DNA of 53,636 bases from an uncultured Clostridia bacterium (GTDB lineage Bacteria; Bacillota; Clostridia; Christensenellales; Aristaeellaceae). Location: the NCBI GenBank assembly GCA_946413245.1, contig CAMKJS010000013.1:1-53636 (forward strand). Reading direction: 5' to 3'. Under the pieces are notes generated by a model. That model saw only the letters and a program-made list of their open reading frames with translations, ran no database searches and had not been told where the DNA came from. Made by a program: the position numbers and the translations under genes. The first letter of the stretch is position 1. Each line of letters opens with the position of its first letter. This document shows positions 42,741-53,513 of the stretch, in pieces.

Positions 42741-45085
42741 TTCTCAGTCACGTCTCCGGCGGCATTCAGATTCTCGGCATCATCGGAAAATGATTCGGTT
42801 TCCGCAGTTTTTCCAGCCGGTTGAGAGAACTCCTCCGGTATGGTCTTCTCCTCTTCCGGCACCGCCGGTCCCTGCTCGGGCCGGGCAGCGCTCTCCTGCG
42901 TTTCTCCGCCGGAAACCGGGGACGGAGATGTCTGCGGCGGCATCTGAATGGAGTGCTTCACTGTCGGATATTCGATCCGCTCGTGGAAAACACCTTTCAG
43001 GATTTTGGAGAAAGCGTCGCAGATATTGTCGATATCATCCAGCGTAAGCGGAGAATCGCTCAATTGCCCGTCCTCCACGCGCCCGCGCACCAGGCGTTCG
43101 ATAAACTGGTCGATTGCCTTCGGCGTAGGATCCTTCATGGACCGCACGGCGGCCTCAATCGTGTCCGCGAGCATGACGATCGCGGCTTCCTTGGTTTGCG
43201 GCCTCGGCCCTTCATACCGGAACTCGTTGATATCCACCTGATTGCCGTTGGACATCTGCAGCGCTTTATGATAGAAGAACATCACGGGTGTCACGCCATG
43301 GTGCTGGCGGATAATGTCCTGCACTTCGACCGGGATCTTCTCCTTCTGCGCGATAAACACGCCGTCCTTCGGATGACTCGTCAGGATCGCCGCGGAGACA
43401 TAGGGATCCGTCTTGTCGTGGGGATTGTCCCCCATCTGATTTTCCTTGAAATACAGAGGCCGCTTCAGCTTTCCGATATCGTGGTAATACGCCCCGGCTC
43501 TCGCGAGGTACGGATTCGCGCCGATCCTCGTGGCAGCGGCTTCAGCAAGATTCGCCACGATAATGGAATGATGATAGGTGCCCGCTGCCTCGATCAGCAG
43601 GCGGCGCATCAGCGGCTGATTCGGGTTGGTCAGCTCAAGCAGCTTGCTGGGCGTGGGAAGCCGGAACAGGTTCTCAAAAACCGGCTGCAGCGCCGTAGCC
43701 AGCGCGCCGGACAGCAGACTGCCGCCGACAGACCACAGGATTGTGTTGGAGATATTCAGGGATTCGGCCGCTGTCAGCAGCCGGATGGTCATAATCAGCA
43801 CGATCCCGGGGATCGCGGAAATCGGACCGGCCAGCAGTACACGCAGACGCTGCGGATGTCCTTTCAGGAACCAGACCGTGGCGACGCTTCCGGACAGGGT
43901 CATGGTCAGCAGCAGCACGTTGTCATACATCGTGGTAATGCTGTTTCCGAACGTCAGGCCGGAAATCAGCAGGGCCATCGGGATGGTCACCGCGATACCC
44001 GCCCGGTAATGAATCAGAACCGTAATCAGGATGGCAGCCAGGGACACCGGCGTAATATAAATGCTGGGCAGCAGGTGCGCGATGGCCGCGAACGCGACAC
44101 TGATGATCAGCACCAGCATGATTACCATCATCCGGCGTATGTCCTGCAGCACCGGCTTCATCAGCATATACAGCGAGAAGAAGAGGCATGTCAGCGCCAG
44201 CAGGATACACAGCAGCGCGCCGATATAGATGGTATGGTCGTACTTTTCGCTGTTCAGCATGCCGAGGGAACGCAGCATTTCCAGCTGACTCTTGGTGATC
44301 CGGTCACCTTCCCGGATAATATTCTGCCCCTGCAGATAGACAATCGGATCGATGCCTTCCATGACCTTCGCCTTGGCCGCGTCCGTCGCTTCCTGGTCGA
44401 TTGTCATGTTCGGCTTGATGCAGGTTCTCAGAACCGTCGGAAGAATGGTCTGCGTGAGCGAAACGTCGACCTTGTATCCGACGATCTGCATGATATTCTG
44501 AATCGACTGGCTGACATAGCCCTCCCGGATGGTCGCGTTCAGCGAGTTTTCAACCGCGGTCGTGACCGTGCTGACCATATCCTCGAAGGCAGCTGTTTCC
44601 GTCCGCAGCAGGGTTGTAATCTGATATCTTGACAGCTGCACGCTCTTGACGATTCCGATCGCGTAATCGATTTCCTCGTCGGTGTACGTTCTCCGCAGCG
44701 TCTCCGAATCGTCCGACTGCAGGGTGAGGCCGTACTGCTGAACGGTCCGCAGTTCGCCGAACACGTCCTTCAGGGAGGCGAGCACCTCTTCCTTCACGTC
44801 CGCCTGGAAGTGATAAGTCGGCTCGATGGCGTTCGCGGCTGCCTGTCTTTTTTCTTCCGTGGAAACCTCGTCCACCACGTCTTTGGTCGCGTTGATCGTT
44901 TCATGAGAGATGGAACCGACCTTAAAGTCGTACTTCCTGGGCGTGAACACAGAGAAGTATATCCCAAACAGGATCAGAAACGTCAGGATGAAAAGCAGCG
45001 CGCAGCGGAAAGGCGGCGAGCGGAACCATTTTTTATCCTTTTTTTTCGTTTTTTCCTCTGAATGACCGGATTGCTGGTCCGTCAT
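42737..45085 (-). CDS. pgpH: PgpH-like HD-domain c-di-AMP phosphodiesterase (7TMR-HD)
   Basis: The 782-residue membrane protein has one N-terminal membrane helix (about 25-50), an extracytoplasmic 7TMR-HDED domain (about 60-280), seven membrane helices (about 285-480) and a cytoplasmic HD domain. The HD domain has HHSIIVANLAEAAA, AGAYYHDIGKLKRP and HHGVTPVMFFYHKA. Its relatives in Listeria and others hydrolyse c-di-AMP. A proline/glutamate-rich tail of about 60 residues follows the HD domain. It overlaps phoH and ybeY-cdd by four bases each. Confidence 0.94.
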   Translation of the reverse strand: MTDQQSGHSEEKTKKKDKKWFRSPPFRCALLFILTFLILFGIYFSVFTPRKYDFKVGSISHETINATKDVVDEVSTEEKRQAAANAIEPTYHFQADVKEEVLASLKDVFGELRTVQQYGLTLQSDDSETLRRTYTDEEIDYAIGIVKSVQLSRYQITTLLRTETAAFEDMVSTVTTAVENSLNATIREGYVSQSIQNIMQIVGYKVDVSLTQTILPTVLRTCIKPNMTIDQEATDAAKAKVMEGIDPIVYLQGQNIIREGDRITKSQLEMLRSLGMLNSEKYDHTIYIGALLCILLALTCLFFSLYMLMKPVLQDIRRMMVIMLVLIISVAFAAIAHLLPSIYITPVSLAAILITVLIHYRAGIAVTIPMALLISGLTFGNSITTMYDNVLLLTMTLSGSVATVWFLKGHPQRLRVLLAGPISAIPGIVLIMTIRLLTAAESLNISNTILWSVGGSLLSGALATALQPVFENLFRLPTPSKLLELTNPNQPLMRRLLIEAAGTYHHSIIVANLAEAAATRIGANPYLARAGAYYHDIGKLKRPLYFKENQMGDNPHDKTDPYVSAAILTSHPKDGVFIAQKEKIPVEVQDIIRQHHGVTPVMFFYHKALQMSNGNQVDINEFRYEGPRPQTKEAAIVMLADTIEAAVRSMKDPTPKAIDQFIERLVRGRVEDGQLSDSPLTLDDIDNICDAFSKILKGVFHERIEYPTVKHSIQMPPQTSPSPVSGGETQESAARPEQGPAVPEEEKTIPEEFSQPAGKTAETESFSDDAENLNAAGDVTEK

Positions 45086-46077
45086 GCTTCTCCTCCTCCC
45101 TTTCCCGGCGGCATCGGTCTGCCGTCAGACTGCTCGTAAGCTTCGACAATCTTCTGAACCAGTTCGTGCCGTACAATGTCTTTCCCTGTCAGCTGAACCA
45201 CGCCGATTCCCGGAATTCCTTCCAGAATCCGGACTGCTTCCGCGAGCCCGGACTGCTTTCCGGACGGAAGATCCGTCTGGGTGATGTCGCCCGTCACGAC
45301 TACTTTGGAATGAAAGCCCATTCTCGTCAAGAACATTTTCATCTGCTCCGAAGTGGTATTCTGCGCCTCATCCAGAATGATAAAGGAATCCGACAGCGTC
45401 CGGCCCCGCATATAGGCCAGCGGAGCCACTTCGACGATTCCGCGCTCCATGAGCTTCGTATAGGAGTCCGCCCCCATAAAGTCGTACATGGCGTCGTACA
45501 GGGGTCGCAGATAAGGATCCACCTTCTGGGTCAGATCGCCCGGAAGGAACCCGAGCTTTTCGCCGGCTTCCACCGCGGGCCTGGTCAGGATGATCCGTTC
45601 CGCTTCCTTGTTCTTCAAAGCCATCACCGCCAGCGCCATCGCCAGATAGGTTTTTCCGGTTCCCGCCGGGCCTACGGCGAAGGTCAGCACGTTTTTCCGG
45701 ATCGTATCGACATAAAGCTGCTGTCCTACCGTCTTGCAGGTGATTTTCTTGCCCCGGTGCGTGATCGCAATCACGTTTTTCAGGCTTTCGTCAATCAGAT
45801 CCGTTTTGCCTTCCCGGATCATGGCTATGGTATACCGAATCCGAACCCGATCCACAAGCTCGTTCCGCTCAATCATTTTCAACAGAAGAGAAATCGCTTT
45901 CCAGGCAATATCGATCTGTTCCTCATTCCCCTTGATGAGAATCATATTGTCCCGCAGCGAAACCGAAACGTCGCACTCCTGTTCCACCAGAGCGATATTC
46001 TGGTCGTTCAGGCCGAACAGAGAAACATACGTATCGATGGATTCCGCCGAAAGTGAAAACGAACGGGTTTCGGTCAA
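45082..46077 (-). CDS. phoH: PhoH-family ATPase (PhoH-like, possible RNA helicase/nuclease partner)
   Basis: The 331-residue cytoplasmic P-loop protein has an N-terminal KH-like segment (about 20-90) and Walker A GPAGTGKTYLAMALAVMALK with LTRPAVEAGEKLGFLPGD. Walker B is IILDEAQNTTSEQMKMFLTR, and VVTGDITQTDLP follows. Its activity in this setting is thought to aid rRNA or RNA processing with YbeY. The start is TTG at 46077, 8 bases after GAAGGGAAGG. It overlaps pgpH (ATGA) and follows metA by 69 bases. Confidence 0.93.
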   Translation of the reverse strand: MTETRSFSLSAESIDTYVSLFGLNDQNIALVEQECDVSVSLRDNMILIKGNEEQIDIAWKAISLLLKMIERNELVDRVRIRYTIAMIREGKTDLIDESLKNVIAITHRGKKITCKTVGQQLYVDTIRKNVLTFAVGPAGTGKTYLAMALAVMALKNKEAERIILTRPAVEAGEKLGFLPGDLTQKVDPYLRPLYDAMYDFMGADSYTKLMERGIVEVAPLAYMRGRTLSDSFIILDEAQNTTSEQMKMFLTRMGFHSKVVVTGDITQTDLPSGKQSGLAEAVRILEGIPGIGVVQLTGKDIVRHELVQKIVEAYEQSDGRPMPPGKGGGEA

Positions 46078-46146
46078 AATGCGATCCTTCCCTTCTGTGT
46101 ATTCATCATCAGCCGGCCTCGACGCCGGCGGGACTTCGCCGCGTTC

Positions 46147-47064
46147 TCAGCGAATCTCGGAGAGGTCGTACGGCGTGGTCTGATAGACCATATAATTCAG
46201 CCAGTTGGCATAGAGCAGGTTTGCGTGGCTGCGCCAGGTCACCAGTGGCGGCCGGGTATCGTCGTCATCGGGATAGTAGTTTTTCGGAACCTCGATGGGC
46301 AGGCCCGCGTTCAGATCCCGCCGGTATTCCCTGTCCAGTGTCAGCGGATCGTATTCGCTGTGGCCCATAATGAAAATCTGCCGCCCGTTATCCGTGGATA
46401 CGGCATAGACGCCGGCCTCGTCCGAGGACGCCAGAATCTTCAGCTCCGGACGGTTTTCCAGATCCGTCCGGAGGACGGTGGTATGGCGGCTGTGGGGAAC
46501 CATGAAATCGTCGTCGAAACCCCGGAGCAGAATATAGTTCTTCCGGTCCGCGTGATGATGAAACACCCCGAAGAGCTTTTTCTCAAGCGGATACTTGGGA
46601 ATCTGGAAATGATAATACAGCCCGGCCTGCGCGCCCCAGCAGATATGGAACGTGGAGTGAACGTGCGTTTTGCTCCACTCCATGATTTCGCAGAGCTCCT
46701 GCCAGTATTCCACGTCCTCGAAGGCCAGGTGTTCCACCGGCGCTCCGGTGATGATCATCCCGTCAAAGTTCTGATCCCGGATCTCTGAAAACGTTTTATA
46801 GAACGACGTCAGATGCTCCCTGGACGTATTTTTGGACTCATGGGATTCCATCTTAATCAGTTCGGTTTCCACCTGGAGCGACGTATTCCCGAGCAGGCGG
46901 AGCAGCTGCGTCTCCGTATCAATTTTAGTGGGCATCAGATTGACGATGGCAATACGAAGCGGCCGTATATCCTGTGTCAGCGCGCGGGTTTCCGTCATGA
47001 CGAAAATATTTTCATCCGTCAGCGTACGAAATGCCGGAAGCTCATTGGGAATTTTGATCGGCAC
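46147..47064 (-). CDS. metA: Homoserine O-acetyltransferase of the MetA fold (MetAA)
   Basis: The 305-residue enzyme acylates homoserine, the first committed step to methionine. The catalytic residues fall at their canonical numbers: Lys47 (MPTKIDT), Cys142 (ICWGAQA), His235 and Glu237 (GHSEYD). Residue 111 is Glu ([10 protein letters not shown]), the residue known from the Bacillus cereus enzyme to favour acetyl-CoA, whereas Gly111 favours succinyl-CoA. Acetyltransferase activity is therefore more likely than the succinyltransferase its name suggests. The start is GTG at 47064 after GGAAAGGGA. I saw no SAM riboswitch or T-box in its 175-base upstream region. Confidence 0.94.
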   Translation of the reverse strand: MPIKIPNELPAFRTLTDENIFVMTETRALTQDIRPLRIAIVNLMPTKIDTETQLLRLLGNTSLQVETELIKMESHESKNTSREHLTSFYKTFSEIRDQNFDGMIITGAPVEHLAFEDVEYWQELCEIMEWSKTHVHSTFHICWGAQAGLYYHFQIPKYPLEKKLFGVFHHHADRKNYILLRGFDDDFMVPHSRHTTVLRTDLENRPELKILASSDEAGVYAVSTDNGRQIFIMGHSEYDPLTLDREYRRDLNAGLPIEVPKNYYPDDDDTRPPLVTWRSHANLLYANWLNYMVYQTTPYDLSEIR

Positions 47065-47127
47065 GGAATCATCCCTTTCCGAAAAGCGTTCTGATCAGTT
47101 GACTGTCGGACGGTGAACGCTTCTCAA

Positions 47128-47156
47128 AGTTTAACATAATCGTATCAAAAACTCAA
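47128..47156 (-). promoter_or_regulatory. Possible promoter of the metA-phoH-era cluster
   Basis: On the minus strand TTGAGT (47156-47151), 17 bases, then TAAACT (47133-47128). The -10 is weak. Confidence 0.4.
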
Positions 47157-47192
47157 TGTTTCGGCCGGCGCTTTTCGTGTATTTGTTCCCGT

Positions 47193-47226
47193 GAAAAATC
47201 GCCTGCACATGTCTGTGCAGGCGATT
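47193..47226 (-). terminator. Intrinsic terminator of groEL
   Basis: A perfect 13-bp stem (47197-47209 with 47214-47226) and a four-base loop are followed on the minus strand by TTT. It begins 14 bases after the groEL stop. Confidence 0.88.
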
Positions 47227-47239
47227 GATGAAATCCTGA

Positions 47240-48889
<1,650 letters not shown>

Positions 48890-48904
48890 TCAGTTTCACG
48901 GGGA

Positions 48905-49222
<318 letters not shown>

Positions 49223-49249
49223 TTAGCACTCAATCTGATCGAGTGCTAA
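49223..49249. promoter_or_regulatory. CIRCE operator (HrcA binding site)
   Basis: TTAGCACTC (49223-49231), nine bases, then GAGTGCTAA (49241-49249), a perfect copy of the consensus. HrcA represses groESL here until heat or misfolding titrates GroEL. Confidence 0.98.
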
Positions 49250-49259
49250 CAACAATGGT

Positions 49260-49288
49260 AATATATATTTTTTATCGGCTGAAAGCAA
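49260..49288 (-). promoter_or_regulatory. Promoter of groESL
   Basis: On the minus strand TTGCTT (49288-49283), 17 bases, TATATT (49265-49260). Transcription would start in or next to the CIRCE element. Confidence 0.8.
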
Positions 49289-49431
49289 GTAGCCAAATGC
49301 TGAAAAATCATCATATTTCTTCCTTATTTAAATTTTATCTTGTGATTTCTTCCGTTTTCTTTGAATTCCTCAATTTTATTCATCGGAAGATTATGATATG
49401 GTAAGCGAAAACGATGGAAAGGCTTCTCCCG

Positions 49432-50475
49432 ATGAATACGATATCCGATCTTCTCCTCGCGTGGTATGACGCTCACAGCCGTTCCCTGCCCTGGCGCGGG
49501 ATTGCGAATCCGTATTACACCTGGATCAGTGAAATCATGCTGCAGCAGACGAGAGTGGATACCGTCATTCCCCGGTATCTGCATTTTATCGAACATTTCC
49601 CGACGGTTGATTCCCTCGCCGAAGCTTCCGAAGCGGAAGTTCTGAAGGAATGGGAAGGGCTCGGGTATTACTCCCGGGCCAGGAATCTCCTGACCGGCGC
49701 CAGGCAGATCATGCGGGAATACCGCGGACAGTTTCCCTCTTCGCCTGAAGCCCTGCACTGCATCTCCGGAATCGGCTCCTATACCGCCGGCGCGATCGCG
49801 TCGATCGCCTTCCAGCAGCAGGTTCCGGCTGTCGACGGAAATGTAATCCGGGTTCTTTCAAGAGTATTCGGAATTCGGGAAAATGTCGGCAATGCAGAAA
49901 TAAAGAAAGAAATTGAGCGCACCGCCGCTTCCCTGGTTCCTTTGGACCGTCCGGGGGATTACAATCAGGCGGTCATGGATCTGGGCGCCATGGTCTGCGT
50001 GCCCGGAACGCCGAACTGCGACGAATGCCCTCTCCGCAGCGTTTGCAACGCGTATCGCGCGGGAGACGCAGCTGACCTTCCAATCCGTCCTGCATCCCAT
50101 CCCCCGAAAGAAATCCGGTATGACGTTCTTCTGATTACCTGCGGTGATTCCGTCCTGATGCAAAAACGGACAGAGCAGCTTCTGCACGGCCTCTGGGTCT
50201 TTCCGATGGCGGAAACAGCCCCTGAAAATCCGTCAGGCCCGGAGATTCCCCGGGAACTTTCCGGCATCCCGGTATCCGATCCTGACCTCCTCGGCTCAGC
50301 GCGTCATGTATTTACTCATCAGATCTGGCAGATGCGGGTTTTCTCCCTGAATGCTGCATCCACTGAAAAAGCTCCCAAAGGATATTCCTGGATTCACCGG
50401 GACCAGCTTCCGACCGTTCCGGTTCCCACCGCCATGAAGATTCCGCTGCGCCTTCTGGAAGCCGTCCCGCTATAA
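49432..50475 (+). CDS. mutY: A/G-specific adenine glycosylase
   Basis: The 347-residue base-excision repair enzyme removes adenine opposite 8-oxoguanine. The catalytic Glu lies in PYYTWISEIMLQQTRVDTVI, the helix-hairpin-helix in ISGIGSYTAGAIASIAF with the catalytic Asp in VDGNVIRVLSR. A 4Fe-4S loop has the C-x6-C-x2-C-x5-C pattern (CVPGTPNCDECPLRSVC). The C-terminal NUDIX-like domain that reads 8-oxoG contains MQKRTEQLLHGLWVFPM. I prefer the ATG at 49432, 9 bases after GGAAAGG; another ATG at 49414 adds six residues. It stands alone and divergent from groESL. Confidence 0.95.
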   Translation: MNTISDLLLAWYDAHSRSLPWRGIANPYYTWISEIMLQQTRVDTVIPRYLHFIEHFPTVDSLAEASEAEVLKEWEGLGYYSRARNLLTGARQIMREYRGQFPSSPEALHCISGIGSYTAGAIASIAFQQQVPAVDGNVIRVLSRVFGIRENVGNAEIKKEIERTAASLVPLDRPGDYNQAVMDLGAMVCVPGTPNCDECPLRSVCNAYRAGDAADLPIRPASHPPKEIRYDVLLITCGDSVLMQKRTEQLLHGLWVFPMAETAPENPSGPEIPRELSGIPVSDPDLLGSARHVFTHQIWQMRVFSLNAASTEKAPKGYSWIHRDQLPTVPVPTAMKIPLRLLEAVPL

Positions 50476-50529
50476 GCATTAATTCACATATATCCGGTGC
50501 ATATTCATTCACGTAAGCTTCTCCATTAA

Positions 50530-51864
50530 TCATTCATCATCAAACTCCTCGATCAGAATGGTTTTATCGTTTACACCATGAATGGCATTAGCCCATTCTC
50601 TGTCAAGCTCTCTGGCAAATTCTTCTGCTATCATTTCGCCCTTCATGAAAAACAGATCTCTGGCGCGCATATACTCACTGTACTGACTGCCGATGATCCA
50701 ATTCCCTTTTTCCAAACACGGTATTACGTATTGATCCAGGTCTTTGATGCTCTGCAGCCATTCTTTCGTATACTGATAACACCCCGGCGCCTTCATTTTC
50801 TTCAGCTCATGGTTCGTGGCTTCCACATCGAACTGATCCGGAAATGCCCATGGATCATACCGGGTTATGCCACGAATGACTTCCGTATGCGGAATGGCAG
50901 TTTCAAACAGTTCCGCAGTCTGGGATACATATGCACTCTGAGCATTGACGCAATAAAGCCCCATGGTGAAATTGACTAAACGCGGTTGATCTGAAGTAGT
51001 TCTATACGGAATCATACTTTCGCAGGTGAATCCATCCCTCAGGTTACAGGAAAATCCACGATGATTCTTAGAAAACAGATATTGCTTCTTTGTATCCCGT
51101 TTGGTCCTGTAGTCTGATTTCAACATCCGCTGAAATAGTTCCTGGGATCGATCCGCAAGTGTAATGAATAACGGATCGCTGAACACAACCGGCTTCCCAG
51201 CGTACTCGCATTGAACGACCCAAGAGCCCAGAAGCGGTTCCAAAAACAGATCATTCAAAAATGTTCCCTTGTTTTGATGATCGCAAAAACAGAAGAGAAA
51301 TCCCTCATGAGATGTCTGTAGATAAGTATCCATAAAGTCCAACAATTCTTCGTATGAAGAAGGATATGGATCATTTTGAAATGGAGACGCCTCCCATGCG
51401 TCCATAATCCAATAGCCGATAAATGAGGGTTCACACATCGAATAACCGCTTAATGGATATCCCAGCATCCGCCCATCCTCAAGTATCAGTTCGTTTTGGA
51501 TCAATTTCTGAACAATTGGCGTCATCTCGGATATTTCCGCCAGCATGGTTTCCGTAGGCGTGAAAGGGGCAATCAATCCCGCCCGATAAAGCGCTTTGGG
51601 CGTTTCATCCTGCCAAGTCAGAACGCTCATGAAATCCGGCTGATAATCATGAATCAGCTCTGTAAAGATGTCGTAGCTTTGTATGACTTTAAGATTTTCC
51701 AGCGGCTGTTCGAAACCCAGTATTTCAGCCCATCGCCTTGCCTGTCCGTCATCATTGATCCGGTATAATGTAGGCGGGATCTTTTTTCCATCAGCGCAGG
51801 CATATTGGGCAATAACCAATACAAGCATCAATGCCGCCATCAGGATACAAAAGATGCTTTTCAT
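50530..51864 (-). CDS. Secreted protein resembling extracellular solute-binding proteins
   Basis: The 444-residue protein has a signal peptide (MKSIFCILMAALMLVLVIAQYACA). A two-lobe-like mature chain contains FTELIHDYQPDFMSVLTWQD and ALYRAGLIAPFTPTETMLAE, then MLGYPLSGYSMCEP, as in sugar-type family 1 binding proteins. No permease or ATPase is near. The Cys at the end of the signal region (QYACADG) could be a weak lipobox. The ATG at 51864 follows GGGAGG. It is encoded after the anti-sigma gene and its codons are more AT-rich than those of the block before 50 kb. It may sense or bind a ligand for that sigma system, which is a guess. Confidence 0.7.
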   Translation of the reverse strand: MKSIFCILMAALMLVLVIAQYACADGKKIPPTLYRINDDGQARRWAEILGFEQPLENLKVIQSYDIFTELIHDYQPDFMSVLTWQDETPKALYRAGLIAPFTPTETMLAEISEMTPIVQKLIQNELILEDGRMLGYPLSGYSMCEPSFIGYWIMDAWEASPFQNDPYPSSYEELLDFMDTYLQTSHEGFLFCFCDHQNKGTFLNDLFLEPLLGSWVVQCEYAGKPVVFSDPLFITLADRSQELFQRMLKSDYRTKRDTKKQYLFSKNHRGFSCNLRDGFTCESMIPYRTTSDQPRLVNFTMGLYCVNAQSAYVSQTAELFETAIPHTEVIRGITRYDPWAFPDQFDVEATNHELKKMKAPGCYQYTKEWLQSIKDLDQYVIPCLEKGNWIIGSQYSEYMRARDLFFMKGEMIAEEFARELDREWANAIHGVNDKTILIEEFDDE

Positions 51865-51878
51865 TTTTCCTCCCGAAG

Positions 51879-51914
51879 GGAGCACCGTCATCCTTTTGAG
51901 GGTGACGGTGCTCC
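51879..51914 (-). promoter_or_regulatory. Long hairpin between the anti-sigma-like gene and the solute-binding-like gene
   Basis: A 15-bp stem with one G-U pair (51879-51893 with 51900-51914, 6-base loop) starts 10 bases after the anti-sigma stop and ends 4 bases before the GGGAGG of the next gene. There is no T-run, so a plain terminator is unlikely; it may affect read-through, stability or translation. Confidence 0.7.
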
Positions 51915-51924
51915 GAATTGATCT

Positions 51925-53055
51925 TTACTTTTTCAGTTTCAGCACCAGCATGGTGTCATTCCCGCTTGCATCGGGGAATACCAGATGAATCGTTTCCGGA
52001 ATCTGATCCAACGTGACCATCTGGACATACGGAATCTGCGGCCAGGTATCCAGATTTGCAAAACCACCCGTAAGCGTAATGCCAGTGGGATAATCCTCTC
52101 CGTTCTCCTTCACAATGTTCAATCGAAGATCGTCTTCCGCCTGTTCTTGCGTTGCACCATCCAGGGCAAACAGGTTGGTGGTGAAGTGCAGGCCGCTGGG
52201 CAGCAGTTCCGCCTGGATACTGTCAATCCGGAAGGCATCCAGCACCCTTGTGTCTTCAGGAATGATGTATTCTGCCGTCGCGATGGTCTTCTCCGCATGG
52301 ATGGGCAGATCCACGTATTCCTCCGTGACGTTGCTATCATCCTCCGCATCTTCCAGGTTCACCAGCTTCGTTCGCAGATACACCTGGGCTTTGATTTCCT
52401 CATCGGTGATCTGTCCGTTCAGGGGCTGCAGGGAGAAGTAAGTCAGGCTGCCATCCTCGTTAAACATGGCATCTCCGTATTCTTCGCTGCCCCAGAACTC
52501 GGATGGAGTCTCCAATATAGCGAGGACGCTGTACAGGGGCCGGTTCAGTTCTTTCGCTGCCTCCATCCAGGTCATGGACGGATCCACGCCGAGCTTTTGC
52601 GCAACAGCAGCGCTGTTCTCGCCATATGCGCCAATTACCTCGGTAAAATCATCCGCAGCCAGAATCCCTTTCACACCGTCCGCCAGACGGGCTTCAACAG
52701 AAATCATAGCCAGCCGGGAATCACTGTAACGTTCCCGCACAGTGAAGATCACGTCGCCTTCCTGCCATGACACCGGTTCGCACATTGCCATGATCTCCTG
52801 CGCGGTTTTCGGAATATCGGTACCGTAGTCTTTCGAGAAGAAATCATTCCAGCCAAAAATCTGTCCCGCAGCCATCGCCACTGCCATGGTCGCCACGATC
52901 ACACAAACTGCAATACACACCGTTCTGATTGTTGCGCGTTTCACGGGTTCGTCCTCCTTCATGGAGCGAGCGGCTGTCATCAGCGCATCACGGATTTCTT
53001 CCGGCATTGGCCCGAAAGCATTCCGCAGATTCAGATTATCCATATCACGCTTCAT
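51925..53055 (-). CDS. Membrane protein, probable anti-sigma factor (DUF4179-like)
   Basis: The 376-residue protein has an N-terminal cytoplasmic segment (about 1-42, MPEEIRDALMTAARSMKEDE), one membrane helix (about 44-66, TVCIAVCVIVATMAVAMAAG) and a large extracytoplasmic part of about 300 residues. That part is acidic and beta-rich, with no cysteines of note. This layout, and its ATGA overlap with an ECF sigma gene, is that of anti-sigma factors that hold sigma at the membrane. The similarity to DUF4179-type proteins is from memory. No zinc-binding HxxxCxxC motif is present. Confidence 0.75.
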   Translation of the reverse strand: MKRDMDNLNLRNAFGPMPEEIRDALMTAARSMKEDEPVKRATIRTVCIAVCVIVATMAVAMAAGQIFGWNDFFSKDYGTDIPKTAQEIMAMCEPVSWQEGDVIFTVRERYSDSRLAMISVEARLADGVKGILAADDFTEVIGAYGENSAAVAQKLGVDPSMTWMEAAKELNRPLYSVLAILETPSEFWGSEEYGDAMFNEDGSLTYFSLQPLNGQITDEEIKAQVYLRTKLVNLEDAEDDSNVTEEYVDLPIHAEKTIATAEYIIPEDTRVLDAFRIDSIQAELLPSGLHFTTNLFALDGATQEQAEDDLRLNIVKENGEDYPTGITLTGGFANLDTWPQIPYVQMVTLDQIPETIHLVFPDASGNDTMLVLKLKK

Positions 53056-53513
53056 TCCGCATCCAGCTCCTTTCTCAGTTCTTTTATCCCCCGGCGAAGT
53101 CGGCCTCGGAGCGTGGTCATCGGGATTCGCAGCACTTCTGCTGCTTCCTCATAGGTCATTCCTTCTGAATAGCAGAGGACAAGAGGTAATCGAAGCTTCT
53201 CCGGAAGAGCCTCCAATGCCATCGCCAGGTCAGGGTCCGGGGCAGGATAAAAACTTTGTACAGGGATCTTATTCAGTGGAACGATTTTCCGATGCATCCG
53301 TTGTGTGTCGTAACACACGTTGATCAGGATGCGAGTCATCCAAGTGCGGAAATACTTCTCCTCCCGCAGTTTGTCCCGCTTTTCCCAGGCCTTGAGGACA
53401 GCATCCTGCAATGCGTCCTGCACATCGGCTTCGTTCCGCAGGATCGACCAAGCTACCCGGTACATCATGTCCGAGCAGGTTTCGATCTCTGCGATGAAGA
53501 ATCCCCTGTCCAC
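53052..53513 (-). CDS. ECF-type RNA polymerase sigma factor
   Basis: The 153-residue sigma-70 family protein has region 2 (ETCSDMMYRVAWSILRNEAD, VQDALQDAVLKAWEKRDKL, FRTWMTRILINVCYD) and region 4 (LPEKLRLPLVLCYSEGMTYE, then EAAEVLRIPMTTLRGRLRR). There is no region 3 or 1.1, as expected for ECF. I chose the GTG at 53513, 9 bases after AGGAGG. The open frame continues to 53597, but the extra 28 residues are not sigma-like. It overlaps the anti-sigma gene by four bases. A palindrome GTAACGTTAC lies at 53534-53543 upstream. Confidence 0.9.
   Translation of the reverse strand: MDRGFFIAEIETCSDMMYRVAWSILRNEADVQDALQDAVLKAWEKRDKLREEKYFRTWMTRILINVCYDTQRMHRKIVPLNKIPVQSFYPAPDPDLAMALEALPEKLRLPLVLCYSEGMTYEEAAEVLRIPMTTLRGRLRRGIKELRKELDAE

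Noticed and set aside
46078-46146. GC-rich hairpin between metA and phoH as a terminator
   Set aside because: The stem is only about 6 bp with no T-tract, so read-through from metA to phoH is likely.
47128-47156. A dif-like sequence (AGTTTAACATAA) upstream of metA
   Set aside because: It resembles one dif arm with an extra base, but the second arm is missing, and it fits as well as a metA -10/-35 region.
47065-47239. SAM riboswitch or T-box upstream of metA
   Set aside because: No conserved core motifs of either class, and the only hairpin belongs to the groEL terminator.
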